Positions 7,795 through 16,252 of a DNA stretch of 64,000 bases are shown here, one piece after another (position 1 is the stretch's first letter; every line of letters begins with the position of its first letter). Location of the stretch: positions 1,550,001 through 1,614,000 of the forward strand of contig NZ_CP084580.1 of the NCBI RefSeq assembly GCF_021869765.1, read 5' to 3'. The notes under the pieces are model-generated. The model worked only from the letters and a program-made list of their open reading frames with translations. It searched no databases and was not told the DNA's origin. The translations under genes were made by a program, and so were the position numbers. Source of the stretch: Chryseobacterium sp. MEBOG06. GTDB lineage: Bacteria > Bacteroidota > Bacteroidia > Flavobacteriales > Weeksellaceae.

Positions 7795-8346
7795 ATGATA
7801 ATAAATAGACATAAAGAACTTTTTGGCTTTCAGCCTTATGAATTTACAAGCTTTTTAGAGGGAAATTCCTTGATAAAAGGTTACAAATATCTAAACCAAC
7901 TTGTATGTGATTTACTAATATATGAAAAAGAAGGACACTATTATAAATATGAAGATGAAAATATAATATTTTATAGCCCTACAGAAATTAATGAAAATGG
8001 AAGCTTTTTCTTTAAAATAAAAAATAAATTTTTATTAACAGAAAATGAAAGTTTTCAATTCTATGCTAATTTTCAAATAGATAAGGAAAGTTTAAATATA
8101 GTAATGATTGAAGCTGTTTCGAAAAATAATGATAACAAATACAATTGGGTATATTCAACGATGGATTATTTAATTGAGACCACAAATAAAAGATCTCAAG
8201 ATATATATATAGATTATTATCCTCATGAAATTGCTTTCGTTTTAAATAGGTTTTTACTTTTAAAAAATGTTACAAAAAATGATATAATAAATAAGCTTCA
8301 ATCTTTAAAAAAAGAGGAAAATCTAATTTCTGGATTTTATAAATAA
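7795..8346 (+). CDS. Putative immunity protein of cassette 5
   Basis: 183 residues, soluble, rich in Lys, Asn, Tyr and Phe, without signal peptide or membrane helix; family not recognised. It begins 8 bases after the interrupted toxin tip and ends 8 bases before a strong hairpin terminator. It is intact although its toxin is broken. That would be expected if neighbours still carry the toxin or if the tip has been recently inactivated. Immunity function is inferred from position. Confidence 0.5.
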   Translation: MIINRHKELFGFQPYEFTSFLEGNSLIKGYKYLNQLVCDLLIYEKEGHYYKYEDENIIFYSPTEINENGSFFFKIKNKFLLTENESFQFYANFQIDKESLNIVMIEAVSKNNDNKYNWVYSTMDYLIETTNKRSQDIYIDYYPHEIAFVLNRFLLLKNVTKNDIINKLQSLKKEENLISGFYK

Positions 8347-8354
8347 ATCTTGAA

Positions 8355-8390
8355 AAAGAGTTATCTTTTAAATACAATAACTCTTTCTTT
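8355..8390 (+). terminator. Terminator ending cassette 5
   Basis: Perfect 10-bp stem AAAGAGTTAT / ATAACTCTTT with a 12-nt loop, followed by CTTT. The third Hint remnant starts at the T-run. Confidence 0.65.
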
Positions 8391-8596
8391 ATAACTTTGG
8401 AGTAGAAGGCAACCATAATTATTATGTTTTCGAGAAAGGGATTTTACTACATAATACCTGTTGGACAGAAAGACTAGGAATGTTTATGGAATATGCCGCA
8501 AATATTGAAACAAAGTCTTTAACATCTCAAGGGTCTACTATCAATCATTTAGAAAGTATATTCAAAATTCTTGATAAATTCTATATAAACTTGTAA
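8390..8596 (+). pseudogene. Hint-domain end with a short toxin remnant (cassette 6)
   Basis: From 8390 the frame reads YNFGVEGNHNYYVFEKGILL and then HNT, a third copy of the Hint end. A tip of about 46 residues (CWTERLGMFMEYAANIETKS onward) ends at TAA 8594-8596. It has no start codon context, no Rhs core and no immunity gene after it. It appears to be the oldest, most eroded end of the cassette series; substitutions such as S to F and V to L in the Hint end support decay. Confidence 0.6.
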
Positions 8597-8824
8597 TCTA
8601 TTATTTTAGATTTAAGAATAATAGAAAGAAAAAAAATAGCTACCAATTGTAATTTATATAATAAAAACTTTGCTTATAAGTTGGTATTTAATATTATCAT
8701 AAATTATGAAGATAGGGTGTAGTAGATACTATGTTAGAGAAACAGGGAAGTTTACCAACCCCTTACAAGTAAAGGCAACTCAAAAAATATGACAAAATAC
8801 AAATGAATTGAAATAAGTGTTTTT
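8597..8824. other. AT-rich end of the toxin cassette region, no gene seen
   Basis: No convincing reading frame. It contains a weak inverted repeat CTATTATT / AATAATAG at about 8598-8624 without a T-run on the plus strand. It marks the border between the accessory cassettes and the conserved chromosome. Confidence 0.4.
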
Positions 8825-9169
8825 TTACTCACCCTCCCTTTCGCCCAAAGATTCTTTTAGCTTTATAAGCTCGGCTTTTACAAACTCAAGGCGGTCAATA
8901 ATAGTGATGGTTTCAGAAATTTTACTGTTGGTAGTCAAAGCGATGCGGGCTCCATCCAGGGTATAACCTTTTTCTTTTACCAGATGATAGATCATCTGGA
9001 GGTTCTTGATATCTTCAGGAGTGAAGTATCGGTTTCCTTTTCTGTTTTTTTTAGGTTTGATAATAGGGAATTCTTGTTCCCAATAGCGTATTAATGAAGT
9101 GTTTACATCGAAAGCTTTCGCAACTTCTCCTATAGAATAATACAGTTTATCAGGTAAATTTATTTTCAT
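8825..9169 (-). CDS. MerR-family transcriptional regulator
   Basis: 114 residues. A MerR-type winged-helix start (YYSIGEVAKAFDVNTSLIRY, then WEQEF) is followed by the wing (GNRYFTPEDIKNLQ) and a C-terminal helix that should form the dimer coiled coil. It lacks an effector domain with metal-binding cysteines. The start at 9169 is chosen because an AGGAG Shine-Dalgarno-like element lies just upstream and the predicted promoter -7 box (9188-9195) would overlap the longer ORF starting at 9190. Target genes cannot be told from the context. Confidence 0.85.
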   Translation of the reverse strand: MKINLPDKLYYSIGEVAKAFDVNTSLIRYWEQEFPIIKPKKNRKGNRYFTPEDIKNLQMIYHLVKEKGYTLDGARIALTTNSKISETITIIDRLEFVKAELIKLKESLGEREGE

Positions 9170-9187
9170 TTTACAACTCCTAAACGT

Positions 9188-9220
9188 CAAAGATAAAAAT
9201 TTTTTAAAGTTTCAACCAAA
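9188..9220 (-). promoter_or_regulatory. Bacteroidota-type promoter of the MerR gene
   Basis: On the minus strand: TTTG (9217-9220), 21-nt spacer, TATCTTTG (9188-9195), matching TTTG-N(19-21)-TAnnTTTG. The ATG is at 9169, giving a short leader. Confidence 0.65.
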
Positions 9221-9433
9221 TATATCTTTAAAAGTGGCTTCAGACTTTTATTTTTGGCGGTTATTATTAACCCTTAAAAGGGATTTTTGCAATAAATGGA
9301 TGATGAAGAGACAGATATTAATTTTAAGAAGGTCTGTGATATATCGTTCCTTTTTTGTATAAATTTGTGAACCTTTAAAATGTAATATATTCATAGGTAA
9401 AATTAATTATAGTATTCTTTCGTTAAAACATAG

Positions 9434-10318
9434 ATGATGAATTCAATCTCTGTTCTTCATATTGATCTTTTCCAGGCTGGTAAAAATACTTCTGATTTTT
9501 ACTTTAATACCATGAAGAATCATCTGGTGGTAGGACACCGTCACATAGAAAAGCCTCACAGGCACGACTTTTATGCAGCCGTCCTTTTTACCAAAGGAAT
9601 AGGGATGCACGAGATCGATTTTCAGAAGTATGAAGTCTCTGAGGGGAGTCTATTCTTTCTTTCACCGGGGCAGATTCATAGCTGGGAGCTTTCAGAAGAT
9701 ATAGAAGGCTATATTTTCTTTTGTTCTCAGGAGTTTTATGAAATGCATTACGTGAATCAGAAACTTAGAAACTTTCCTTTTTTCGGATCTGTATCTTTTT
9801 CCAGAAAGCTTCAGTTGGACGCTTTGGAACTAAAAGGAAATATCAGTTTATTTCAGGAATTAGGAAAAGAGCACCAGTCCAAAAACATTATGAAAGAAGG
9901 TTTCATGCTTTCATTGATGTCTCAGATATTTATCAATGCAACCCGACTGTTTTCAAGGGATTTTGACACGATGGCTTCTTCTGCCGGACTCTCTTATTTC
10001 AGACATTATCAGGATTTTGAAAACCTGCTGGAAGAGCGCTTTGCAACGCAGAAATCAATTACTTACTATGCTTCTTTATTGGGAATTTCATCAAAACACC
10101 TGAACAGAATAGTACAGACTGTTGTTCAAAAAACAGCTACAGACGTCATTACTGAAAGAGTAGTGCTGGAAGCCAAAAGAATGCTGATGTACCTGGATGA
10201 AAGTTTAGTTGAAATTGCTTTCAGGCTGGGGTACGAAGAATATTCCTACTTTGTAAGAGTATTCCGGAAAAGCTCCGGAATGACTCCTACTCAGTTTATG
10301 AGGAAATATAAAGCTTAG
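9434..10318 (+). CDS. AraC-family transcriptional regulator
   Basis: 294 residues. The N-terminal half (about 30-110) has cupin-like features of AraC sensor domains (GHRHIEKPHRHDFYAAV, then FFLSPGQIHSW). The C-terminal 100 residues carry the double helix-turn-helix (ITYYASLLGISSKHLNRIV; IAFRLGYEEYSYFVRVFRK followed by GMTPTQF). This architecture is typical of regulators responding to small molecules, but the ligand is unknown. It stands alone between the MerR gene and ccoG, so the target is not indicated. ATG 9434 and ATG 9437 are both possible starts. Confidence 0.88.
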   Translation: MMNSISVLHIDLFQAGKNTSDFYFNTMKNHLVVGHRHIEKPHRHDFYAAVLFTKGIGMHEIDFQKYEVSEGSLFFLSPGQIHSWELSEDIEGYIFFCSQEFYEMHYVNQKLRNFPFFGSVSFSRKLQLDALELKGNISLFQELGKEHQSKNIMKEGFMLSLMSQIFINATRLFSRDFDTMASSAGLSYFRHYQDFENLLEERFATQKSITYYASLLGISSKHLNRIVQTVVQKTATDVITERVVLEAKRMLMYLDESLVEIAFRLGYEEYSYFVRVFRKSSGMTPTQFMRKYKA

Positions 10319-10463
10319 ATTTTAATTAAAAATTGAAAGTTAAAGTAAGGCTCAGCAAGTTATACGGCTCTCTATATAAATAATTTAAAAAAAGGATGAA
10401 AGATATGGAGACAAAACACAGCACTAAGTAATTTTCAATTTCTCATTTTCCATTCTCAACTCT

Positions 10464-11906
10464 TTAAAGTGCAAGCTTAAATGGTCCTTCAAAAGTGGTA
10501 TCAAATGAATCCACAAGTACTCCTTTTTCATCAAAGACACCAATCACCATATTTTGTTTTGAAAACTTAATGTCTTCCTCAGGGAAAGAAATGTTGATGT
10601 TTCCTTTCAGAATTTCGTCACCTTTTAATATGATTTTTTCAGAGCCAAAATAGGTGATTTCTGCATTCGCTGGAGTGATCACTTTGATGGTGAGCATTTT
10701 TTTCTCATTCGATTTATTCAGAAGGGTATAGATGAAGGTGTTGGTGATTTTACCATCTTTAACAAAAAAGGTAGAGCCCGCCGGTTTGATAAATTTCGCC
10801 TCCATAGAACCACGGTCGTACATCAAGAATCCCAGGAATCCGATAAGCAATGCCAAAATTACAGTGGTAGCTTTCATTCTTGGAGTAATTCTGAACTTAT
10901 CACTGTTTTCAATTTCAGCCTCTGTAGCATAACGAACCAGACCTTTTGGCAGACCTACTTTCTCCATTACCTCATCACACGCGTCTATACAGGCTGTACA
11001 GTTCACGCACTCCAGCTGTTGTCCGTTTCTGATATCAATTCCTGTAGGACATACTACCACACATTGATTACAGTCTATACAGTCACCTTTTCCTGCGGCT
11101 TTTCGGTCTTCATTATTTCTCCATTTTGCACGGCCTTCCCCTCTTTTAAAATCATAATATACATTGATGGTCTGCTTATCAATCAATACCCCCTGCAGTC
11201 TTCCGTAAGGACACACCAATGTACAAACCTGTTCACGCAGCCATGCAAAAACGAAATAAAAAGTCATGGTAAAAAAGATCATGGTAATAAACTTCAATGA
11301 GTGCTTTACGGGCCCTTCATTCATGATACGGAAGACTTCCTTGTAGCCTACAATATACATGAACATGAAGTGGGAAATAATCAATGAAATTAAAAGAAAT
11401 ACTGACCACTTCGTTAATCTCTTTCTTATTTTTTCAGCATCCCATTCCTGCCTGTCAAGCTTCATTTGCTTATTTCGGTCTCCTTCTATCCAGTATTCGA
11501 TTTTACGGAATACCATTTCCATAAAAAGCGTTTGAGGGCATAGCCAGCCACAGAAAATCCTTCCGAAAACCACTGTAAACAACATAACGAAAATGACAGA
11601 AGTGACCGCCCCCAAAGCAAGGATGAAAAAATCCTGCAGATAAAAAGGCTGTCCTAGAATAAAGAATTTCCTGTCGATAACGTTAATAAGCAGAAAAGGA
11701 TTATTATTGATTTTTAGAAAAGGCAATCCGAAAAACAGAGCAAGAAGAAAATAGCTGGTGTAATTCCTGTAATTGGTATACTTTCCTTTTGGCTTTCTGG
11801 GGAAAATCCATTTTCTCTTTCCGGACTCATCCATTGTTCCCACTGAATTTCTGAAATCTTCATTCTCAATCTCTAAAGATTTGATATTGTTGGATTCTGC
11901 GCTCAT
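10464..11906 (-). CDS. ccoG: Cytochrome c oxidase accessory protein CcoG (FixG/RdxA)
   Basis: 480 residues, inner-membrane ferredoxin-like protein needed for maturation of cbb3-type cytochrome oxidase, where it is linked to copper delivery. Membrane helices lie at about 50-68, 88-112, 165-185 and 205-222. Conserved cysteine pairs CGWLCP (C119, C123) and CTLVCP (C228, C232) are present. Two 4Fe-4S motifs follow, CIDCNQCVVVCP (276-286) and CVNCTACIDAC (300-310), then a single helix and the C-terminal Ig-like FixG domain. Full length for the family. The other cco genes are not in the window, so it sits apart from the oxidase operon here. Confidence 0.93.
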   Translation of the reverse strand: MSAESNNIKSLEIENEDFRNSVGTMDESGKRKWIFPRKPKGKYTNYRNYTSYFLLALFFGLPFLKINNNPFLLINVIDRKFFILGQPFYLQDFFILALGAVTSVIFVMLFTVVFGRIFCGWLCPQTLFMEMVFRKIEYWIEGDRNKQMKLDRQEWDAEKIRKRLTKWSVFLLISLIISHFMFMYIVGYKEVFRIMNEGPVKHSLKFITMIFFTMTFYFVFAWLREQVCTLVCPYGRLQGVLIDKQTINVYYDFKRGEGRAKWRNNEDRKAAGKGDCIDCNQCVVVCPTGIDIRNGQQLECVNCTACIDACDEVMEKVGLPKGLVRYATEAEIENSDKFRITPRMKATTVILALLIGFLGFLMYDRGSMEAKFIKPAGSTFFVKDGKITNTFIYTLLNKSNEKKMLTIKVITPANAEITYFGSEKIILKGDEILKGNINISFPEEDIKFSKQNMVIGVFDEKGVLVDSFDTTFEGPFKLAL

Positions 11907-12163
11907 TATTGTATGCTATAAAAGTATTTTGGTAATATTTTTCATCCGGACCTACCCCTGTTATTCGAGCAGTTTTTTCTTGAAAAAAAGTGATTGATCC
12001 TGTTACTGCAAAGCTCCGGATTATATAGCTTGACTACTAATATGATCTACTTAAAAAATAGGACAATTGGGACATTGTCTGTTTTTCAAAAAATATAAAG
12101 GAAAGAGGAGATATTTTGGCATCATCCGGAGTATGTCGTAAATTGCAGGTTTAAAAATAAAAG

Positions 12164-13057
12164 ATGAAGAATATCTTTAAAATAGGGATGATTGGTTTGG
12201 TTTTGGCATTGGTAAACTGCCAATCAGTAAATTATAGTAAAATGTTTTATGAAGGTGTAAAGCCGGAAATGGTTTCGGATCAATTTAGTTTCACAGAAGG
12301 ACCATCAACCGATAAAGAGGGGAATGTTTATTTTACAGATCAGCCTAATGATAAAATTTATTATTGGGACTGGAAAAGTAATAAGATCATAGAGTTTTTA
12401 GATAAAACAGGAAGAGCAAATGGAACCCATTTTGATAAAGACGGTTTTCTGATCACCTGTTCTGATGATCAGGGAGAAATCTGGAAAATATCGAAAGATA
12501 AAAAAGTGGAAATTTTGCTCAAAGGTTTTGAAGGAAAAAGGCTGAATGGCCCAAATGATGTCTGGAATGACGCTACAGGCGGAATGTACTTTACGGATCC
12601 TTTGTATGAAAGAGACTATTGGACTAATTTTAAACAGGAATTATCCCATAAAAGTCTTTATTACAGAAATAAAGAGGGACAAATCGTTAAGTTGGAAACA
12701 TTCACACAACCCAATGGGATTGTAGGAAGTGAAAGACTGAAAAAGTTATATCTATCGGATATTGATGCCGGAAAAACTTATGTGTATGACATTCTGGGAG
12801 ATGGGAAATTATCTGAGAAAAAACTATTTTGTGAGATGGGTTCAGACGGAATGACTCTGGATAAACATGGAAACCTTTACTTAACAGGAGATGGAGTACA
12901 TGTTTTTGACCGTTCCGGAAAGAAGATCTATCATATTTCTATTCCTGAGAAATGGACTTCGAATGTAACTTTCGGTGGAAAAAACAACGATATTTTGTTC
13001 ATCACAGCTTCAAAGTCTGTGTACACTTTCCCAATGCGGGTAAAAGGAGTAAAGTAA
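12164..13057 (+). CDS. SMP-30/gluconolactonase-like lipoprotein
   Basis: 297 residues. An N-terminal lipoprotein signal ends in a lipobox with Cys19 (LVNC). The rest is a six-bladed beta-propeller of the SMP-30/gluconolactonase/LRE family, with FTEGPSTDKEGNVYFTD, RANGTHFDKDGF, RLNGPNDVWND and QPNGIVGS marking metal-ligand loops. Members hydrolyse lactones such as gluconolactone; the substrate is not predictable here. It is probably anchored in the outer membrane. The upstream 250 bases have no gene; an inverted repeat GACAAT-N6-ATTGTC at 12062-12079 could be regulatory. It ends before a bidirectional terminator. Confidence 0.85.
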   Translation: MKNIFKIGMIGLVLALVNCQSVNYSKMFYEGVKPEMVSDQFSFTEGPSTDKEGNVYFTDQPNDKIYYWDWKSNKIIEFLDKTGRANGTHFDKDGFLITCSDDQGEIWKISKDKKVEILLKGFEGKRLNGPNDVWNDATGGMYFTDPLYERDYWTNFKQELSHKSLYYRNKEGQIVKLETFTQPNGIVGSERLKKLYLSDIDAGKTYVYDILGDGKLSEKKLFCEMGSDGMTLDKHGNLYLTGDGVHVFDRSGKKIYHISIPEKWTSNVTFGGKNNDILFITASKSVYTFPMRVKGVK

Positions 13058-13143
13058 TTTTAATTAATAAGATATTTTACAGTACAAGTCACAAAAAAGA
13101 TATGTAGATCAGATTTCTTAAAAATAACTTAAGTATAAAAAAA

Positions 13144-13190
13144 TGCTTCACCTGCAGGTCACTATGACTTGAGGTGAAGCAATTATTTTT
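13144..13190. terminator. Bidirectional terminator between the SMP-30 gene and the helicase gene
   Basis: Stem TGCTTCACCT / AGGTGAAGCA with an inner imperfect stem, A-run upstream and T-run downstream. It lies between two convergent genes. Confidence 0.8.
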
Positions 13191-13213
13191 AGAACTGATT
13201 CTCAGTTTTAACC

Positions 13214-14521
13214 TTAGTAAGCAACTTCCATTTTTACTTTTTTCCCTTTCAGTTTTTCATTCTGAAGTTTTCGTAAAAGAGCATTTACTTTGTTTCTGGA
13301 AACAGCAACATAGGAGGTGGTATCTTTTACCTCAATAATGCCTACATCTTCTTTTTGTAATTCTCCTTTTTTAAGTAAGTAGCCCACAATGTCAACTTTG
13401 TTTACTTTATCCTTTTTCCCGGCACTGATATAAATAGTTTGGAAAGGTGTTTTTTCAGGAACCTTATTGAATCCTGCTACACTTTCTTCCTGAGTATTGT
13501 TTTTGATAAAAGGGAAATTCTCATCCTCAGTCATGATAAGATAAGCAAAACCTTTTGCATTCATTCTGGCTGTACGTCCGTTTCTATGGATAAAAGCATC
13601 CTCTTTAGGCGGGAGCTGGTAATGTACAATAGATTCTACCTCCGGAACATCTAATCCTCTGGAAGCCAAATCTGTTGTAATTAAAATTCTTGCAGAATCA
13701 TTTCTGAATTTCAATAATGCACGTTCTCTCTCGTCCTGTTCCATTCCTCCGTGAAAAGTCTCTCTGTCGATACCTTTTTCGCGTAAAAGCTCAGAAATCC
13801 TGTCCACTGCTTCACGGTGATTACAGAAAATCAGGGTTCTTTTGTTTCCTATTTTACAGATCAAATTAAAAAGAGTATCCAGTTTCTCTTCAGAAATAGT
13901 CATTACTTTTCTTAATTGAATATCCGGTTTTACATCACTTAATTTCAGAAAATCAACAAGTTTTTCATTCTTTAACCCAGTAAACTTTGGAATTTCATCC
14001 ATTGCTGTTGCAGAAGTCAGTATTCTTTGCGAAAGACCCTTAAGTGAGTTGGCAATAAATTCCATATCTTCATGAAAACCGAGCTCCAATGCTTTATCAA
14101 ACTCATCAAGAACTAAGGTCTTAATGCTTTTTGGATCGAAGTTTTCATTCCTTAAATGGTAAACAACTCTGCCCGGAGTTCCGATTAAAACAGCCGGAGC
14201 TTCAATTAAATTGTTGACCTCTATTTTTTTATCATGTCCTCCATAGCATACAGAAACTTTGAAATCTGTTCCCATTGCCTTGAAAACCTGTTCAATTTGT
14301 AACGCTAATTCTCTTGCCGGAACTAAAATCAATGCTTGAATTCCGGAAGCCTCTTTTTTCAGGTTTCTAAGAACCGGAAATAAAAATGCAAGTGTTTTCC
14401 CCGAACCGGTAGGAGAGAGCAAAACAACATCCTGGTTGTTTTCAGTAGCTTTATACGTAGATTTCTGCATCTGATTCAAATCCTGAATCTGCAGTTTTTG
14501 ATAAATTGATTCTAATTCCAT
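13214..14521 (-). CDS. DEAD-box RNA helicase, DbpA-like
   Basis: 435 residues with a Q-motif (LNQMQ), Walker A SPTGSGKT (36-43), PARELA, TPGR, motif II at 139-142, SAT (170-172), and the helicase C motifs ITTDLASRGLDVP and HRNGRTAR. The last 75 residues resemble the DbpA RNA-binding domain (RRM-like), which in known DbpA directs the enzyme to 23S rRNA during large-subunit assembly. Motif II reads DEFD instead of DEAD; the two catalytic acidic residues are retained. No close operon partner. It ends at the shared terminator with the SMP-30 gene. Confidence 0.85.
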   Translation of the reverse strand: MELESIYQKLQIQDLNQMQKSTYKATENNQDVVLLSPTGSGKTLAFLFPVLRNLKKEASGIQALILVPARELALQIEQVFKAMGTDFKVSVCYGGHDKKIEVNNLIEAPAVLIGTPGRVVYHLRNENFDPKSIKTLVLDEFDKALELGFHEDMEFIANSLKGLSQRILTSATAMDEIPKFTGLKNEKLVDFLKLSDVKPDIQLRKVMTISEEKLDTLFNLICKIGNKRTLIFCNHREAVDRISELLREKGIDRETFHGGMEQDERERALLKFRNDSARILITTDLASRGLDVPEVESIVHYQLPPKEDAFIHRNGRTARMNAKGFAYLIMTEDENFPFIKNNTQEESVAGFNKVPEKTPFQTIYISAGKKDKVNKVDIVGYLLKKGELQKEDVGIIEVKDTTSYVAVSRNKVNALLRKLQNEKLKGKKVKMEVAY

Positions 14522-14561
14522 GGTGCAAATTTAGAATAAAGGAATGGTTAAATGAAATAAT

Positions 14562-15827
14562 CTATTTGTTTAGTCGCTTCATTATTTCATTTCCTCTTGT
14601 CAAAGTCACTGCATAAGCTTCATCGGGATTGCTGATTGATTTGGCATAGAATTCTTTCCCTGTTTTAGTATTTCCCTGTACCAGATTTATATAACCTGAT
14701 ATTTCGTACATGAAATTCCGCAGCTTCAGATCTTTATTTTCGTGAGCAGATAAATAACCCAGCAGTTTTTCAGCAGAGGCCAATCTGTTGTCTTTATACT
14801 TCTTTATATCATATCCCTGAGGTTTACTGAACCAATAGCCCCATTCGCTGCCATTATTATGTTCGTTCCATGAGTATTTTATGAGTTGTAAGGCTGCCTC
14901 CAGCATGGCGGAATTTAATTTTTCATTTTTTGGCGACAGCTTCTCGCTTTCTGCAATATAATGATCAATAGTTGTATCAATGCCTTTATCTTTCATTTCC
15001 TGAAAAATAGATTCCTTAAGATATAAAGAATGATTTTTTGAGAAATTCTCATAAGCAAATGATGCTGGAAAATGGTCAGCGAGATTTTCTATTCTGTATC
15101 CTTTCTTTAATTCGGATTTCAGATCAATGGTATAAACTGTATTATAATCGTGGAAAAGATAAACGTAGATGATTCCTTTTTTCAGATCATAGATGGCAGA
15201 TTATAAAGTGTTTAGTTCTCCTTCCTGATGTGTTTTATCCAGAATTTTCTTTAAAAACTCTACATTATTTTCTTTTGAAACAGAAAGCATTTCAGCAGCT
15301 ATTTCCGGTCTTAGGCAGGATAGTTTTCCGTTGATCATATTACAGTTTGCATTCACTTGAAAATCGCCTGTTTTTTCAACAATCCCTTTCGGATTTACCG
15401 TAATAGAATTACCTTCTTTATCTGCTATTAAAACTTTAGAAGATGATATATAATCATATTTTTTTAAGATCAGCATAGCTTCTTTTACGGTTTTACATTT
15501 TCCAAGAACTTCCCACATAATATCTCCGGGATAAGGATTGGTAAGGTTCAGTTTGCTAAGGTCATAGTTGGCTGCTGTATAATCAAAAAATAACCCATGC
15601 TCATTCATTGCTGCTGCTATCTGCATGTCCGGAGCTCCAAAACAGACAGAGGCATAGCGGTCTTTAGTACCGGGATTATACCAGATCCTGGTGAAAGGTG
15701 TCGTATCATCCTCATTTGCTGCTGCCAATACTTCACCCCCTCTTGCACAAGAGAAGATGGTACAGGCTTTCACTGTGGTTATAAAGCATGACAGACTGAT
15801 TAAAATGAACAGGAAATATTTTTGCAT
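14562..15827 (-). pseudogene. Exported Ntn hydrolase (C45/acyltransferase-like) interrupted by one stop codon
   Basis: Two frames (15827-15201 and 14996-14562) are in the same register, separated only by TAA at 15203-15201. The 68 codons between that stop and ATG 14996 read as sensible protein (AIYDLKKGIIYVYLFHDYNT onward). Together they make about 420 residues. The N-terminus is a signal peptide (MQKYFLFILISLSCFITTVKA) followed by Cys22-Thr-Ile-Phe, the expected nucleophile position of Ntn hydrolases acting on amide bonds (choloylglycine/C45 type), with AAANED further on. ATG 15827 is chosen because the longer ORF places 25 odd residues before the signal peptide. Probably inactivated by a Tyr-to-stop change. 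Confidence 0.75.
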
Positions 15828-15902
15828 GTTATAGTTTTTATAAATGTTGTTGTTTTGATTGAAAAAAAAGCGTTTTGTTAAATGATTTGCTGTAAAATTC
15901 AT

Positions 15903-16099
15903 ATTTGATTAAACTATGTACAATGTACAGGAGGATGGAAGCAGAAAAATAACTTTCAAAAAATAAAGAATAGAGCAATAGTCAGGAATCTGTGGTATGA
16001 CAGCCGTTGTTTATTATCCTGATTTTGGTTCTGGTCTCTTCTTAACAAATTGACATTGATAACCAGTTGTTTAAGTGATAGTTCTGTCAGAGGAAATCT
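15903..16099. other. Intergenic region before the rpsA promoter, no gene seen
   Basis: AT-rich spacer between the divergent broken hydrolase gene and rpsA. I see no reading frame or strong hairpin in it. Confidence 0.4.
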
Positions 16100-16131
16100 T
16101 TTGTTTGTTTTAAATAAAATTCATATCTTTG
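16100..16131 (+). promoter_or_regulatory. Promoter of rpsA
   Basis: TTTG (16100-16103), 20-nt spacer, TATCTTTG (16124-16131) fit the Bacteroidota promoter. The transcript would begin near 16137 with a leader of about 115 nt. A hairpin CACC-CAC / GTGGTG sits at its very 5' end (16132-16148). There is no Shine-Dalgarno motif before the ATG at 16253, as is usual for this phylum. Confidence 0.7.
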
Positions 16132-16252
16132 CACCCACTTTTGTGGTGAAAAGGTTTGATGGGTAAATTACTTAAACTTAATTACTTCCGTATTTTTTAA
16201 TCCGCATTTATTCAAACCATTAAAAAAGAAGGAATACAAATTTTATTAGAAA

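Noticed and set aside
1-8600. A transposon or phage origin for the toxin cassette region
   Set aside because: No transposase, integrase, phage structural gene or tRNA junction is visible; the repeats consist of Rhs-associated sequence.
8598-8624. Inverted repeat CTATTATT / AATAATAG as a terminator
   Set aside because: It is followed by an A-rich stretch on the plus strand and has no T-run for either direction.
10319-10463. Small gene between the AraC gene and ccoG
   Set aside because: The spacer has only short frames and low-complexity AT-rich sequence.
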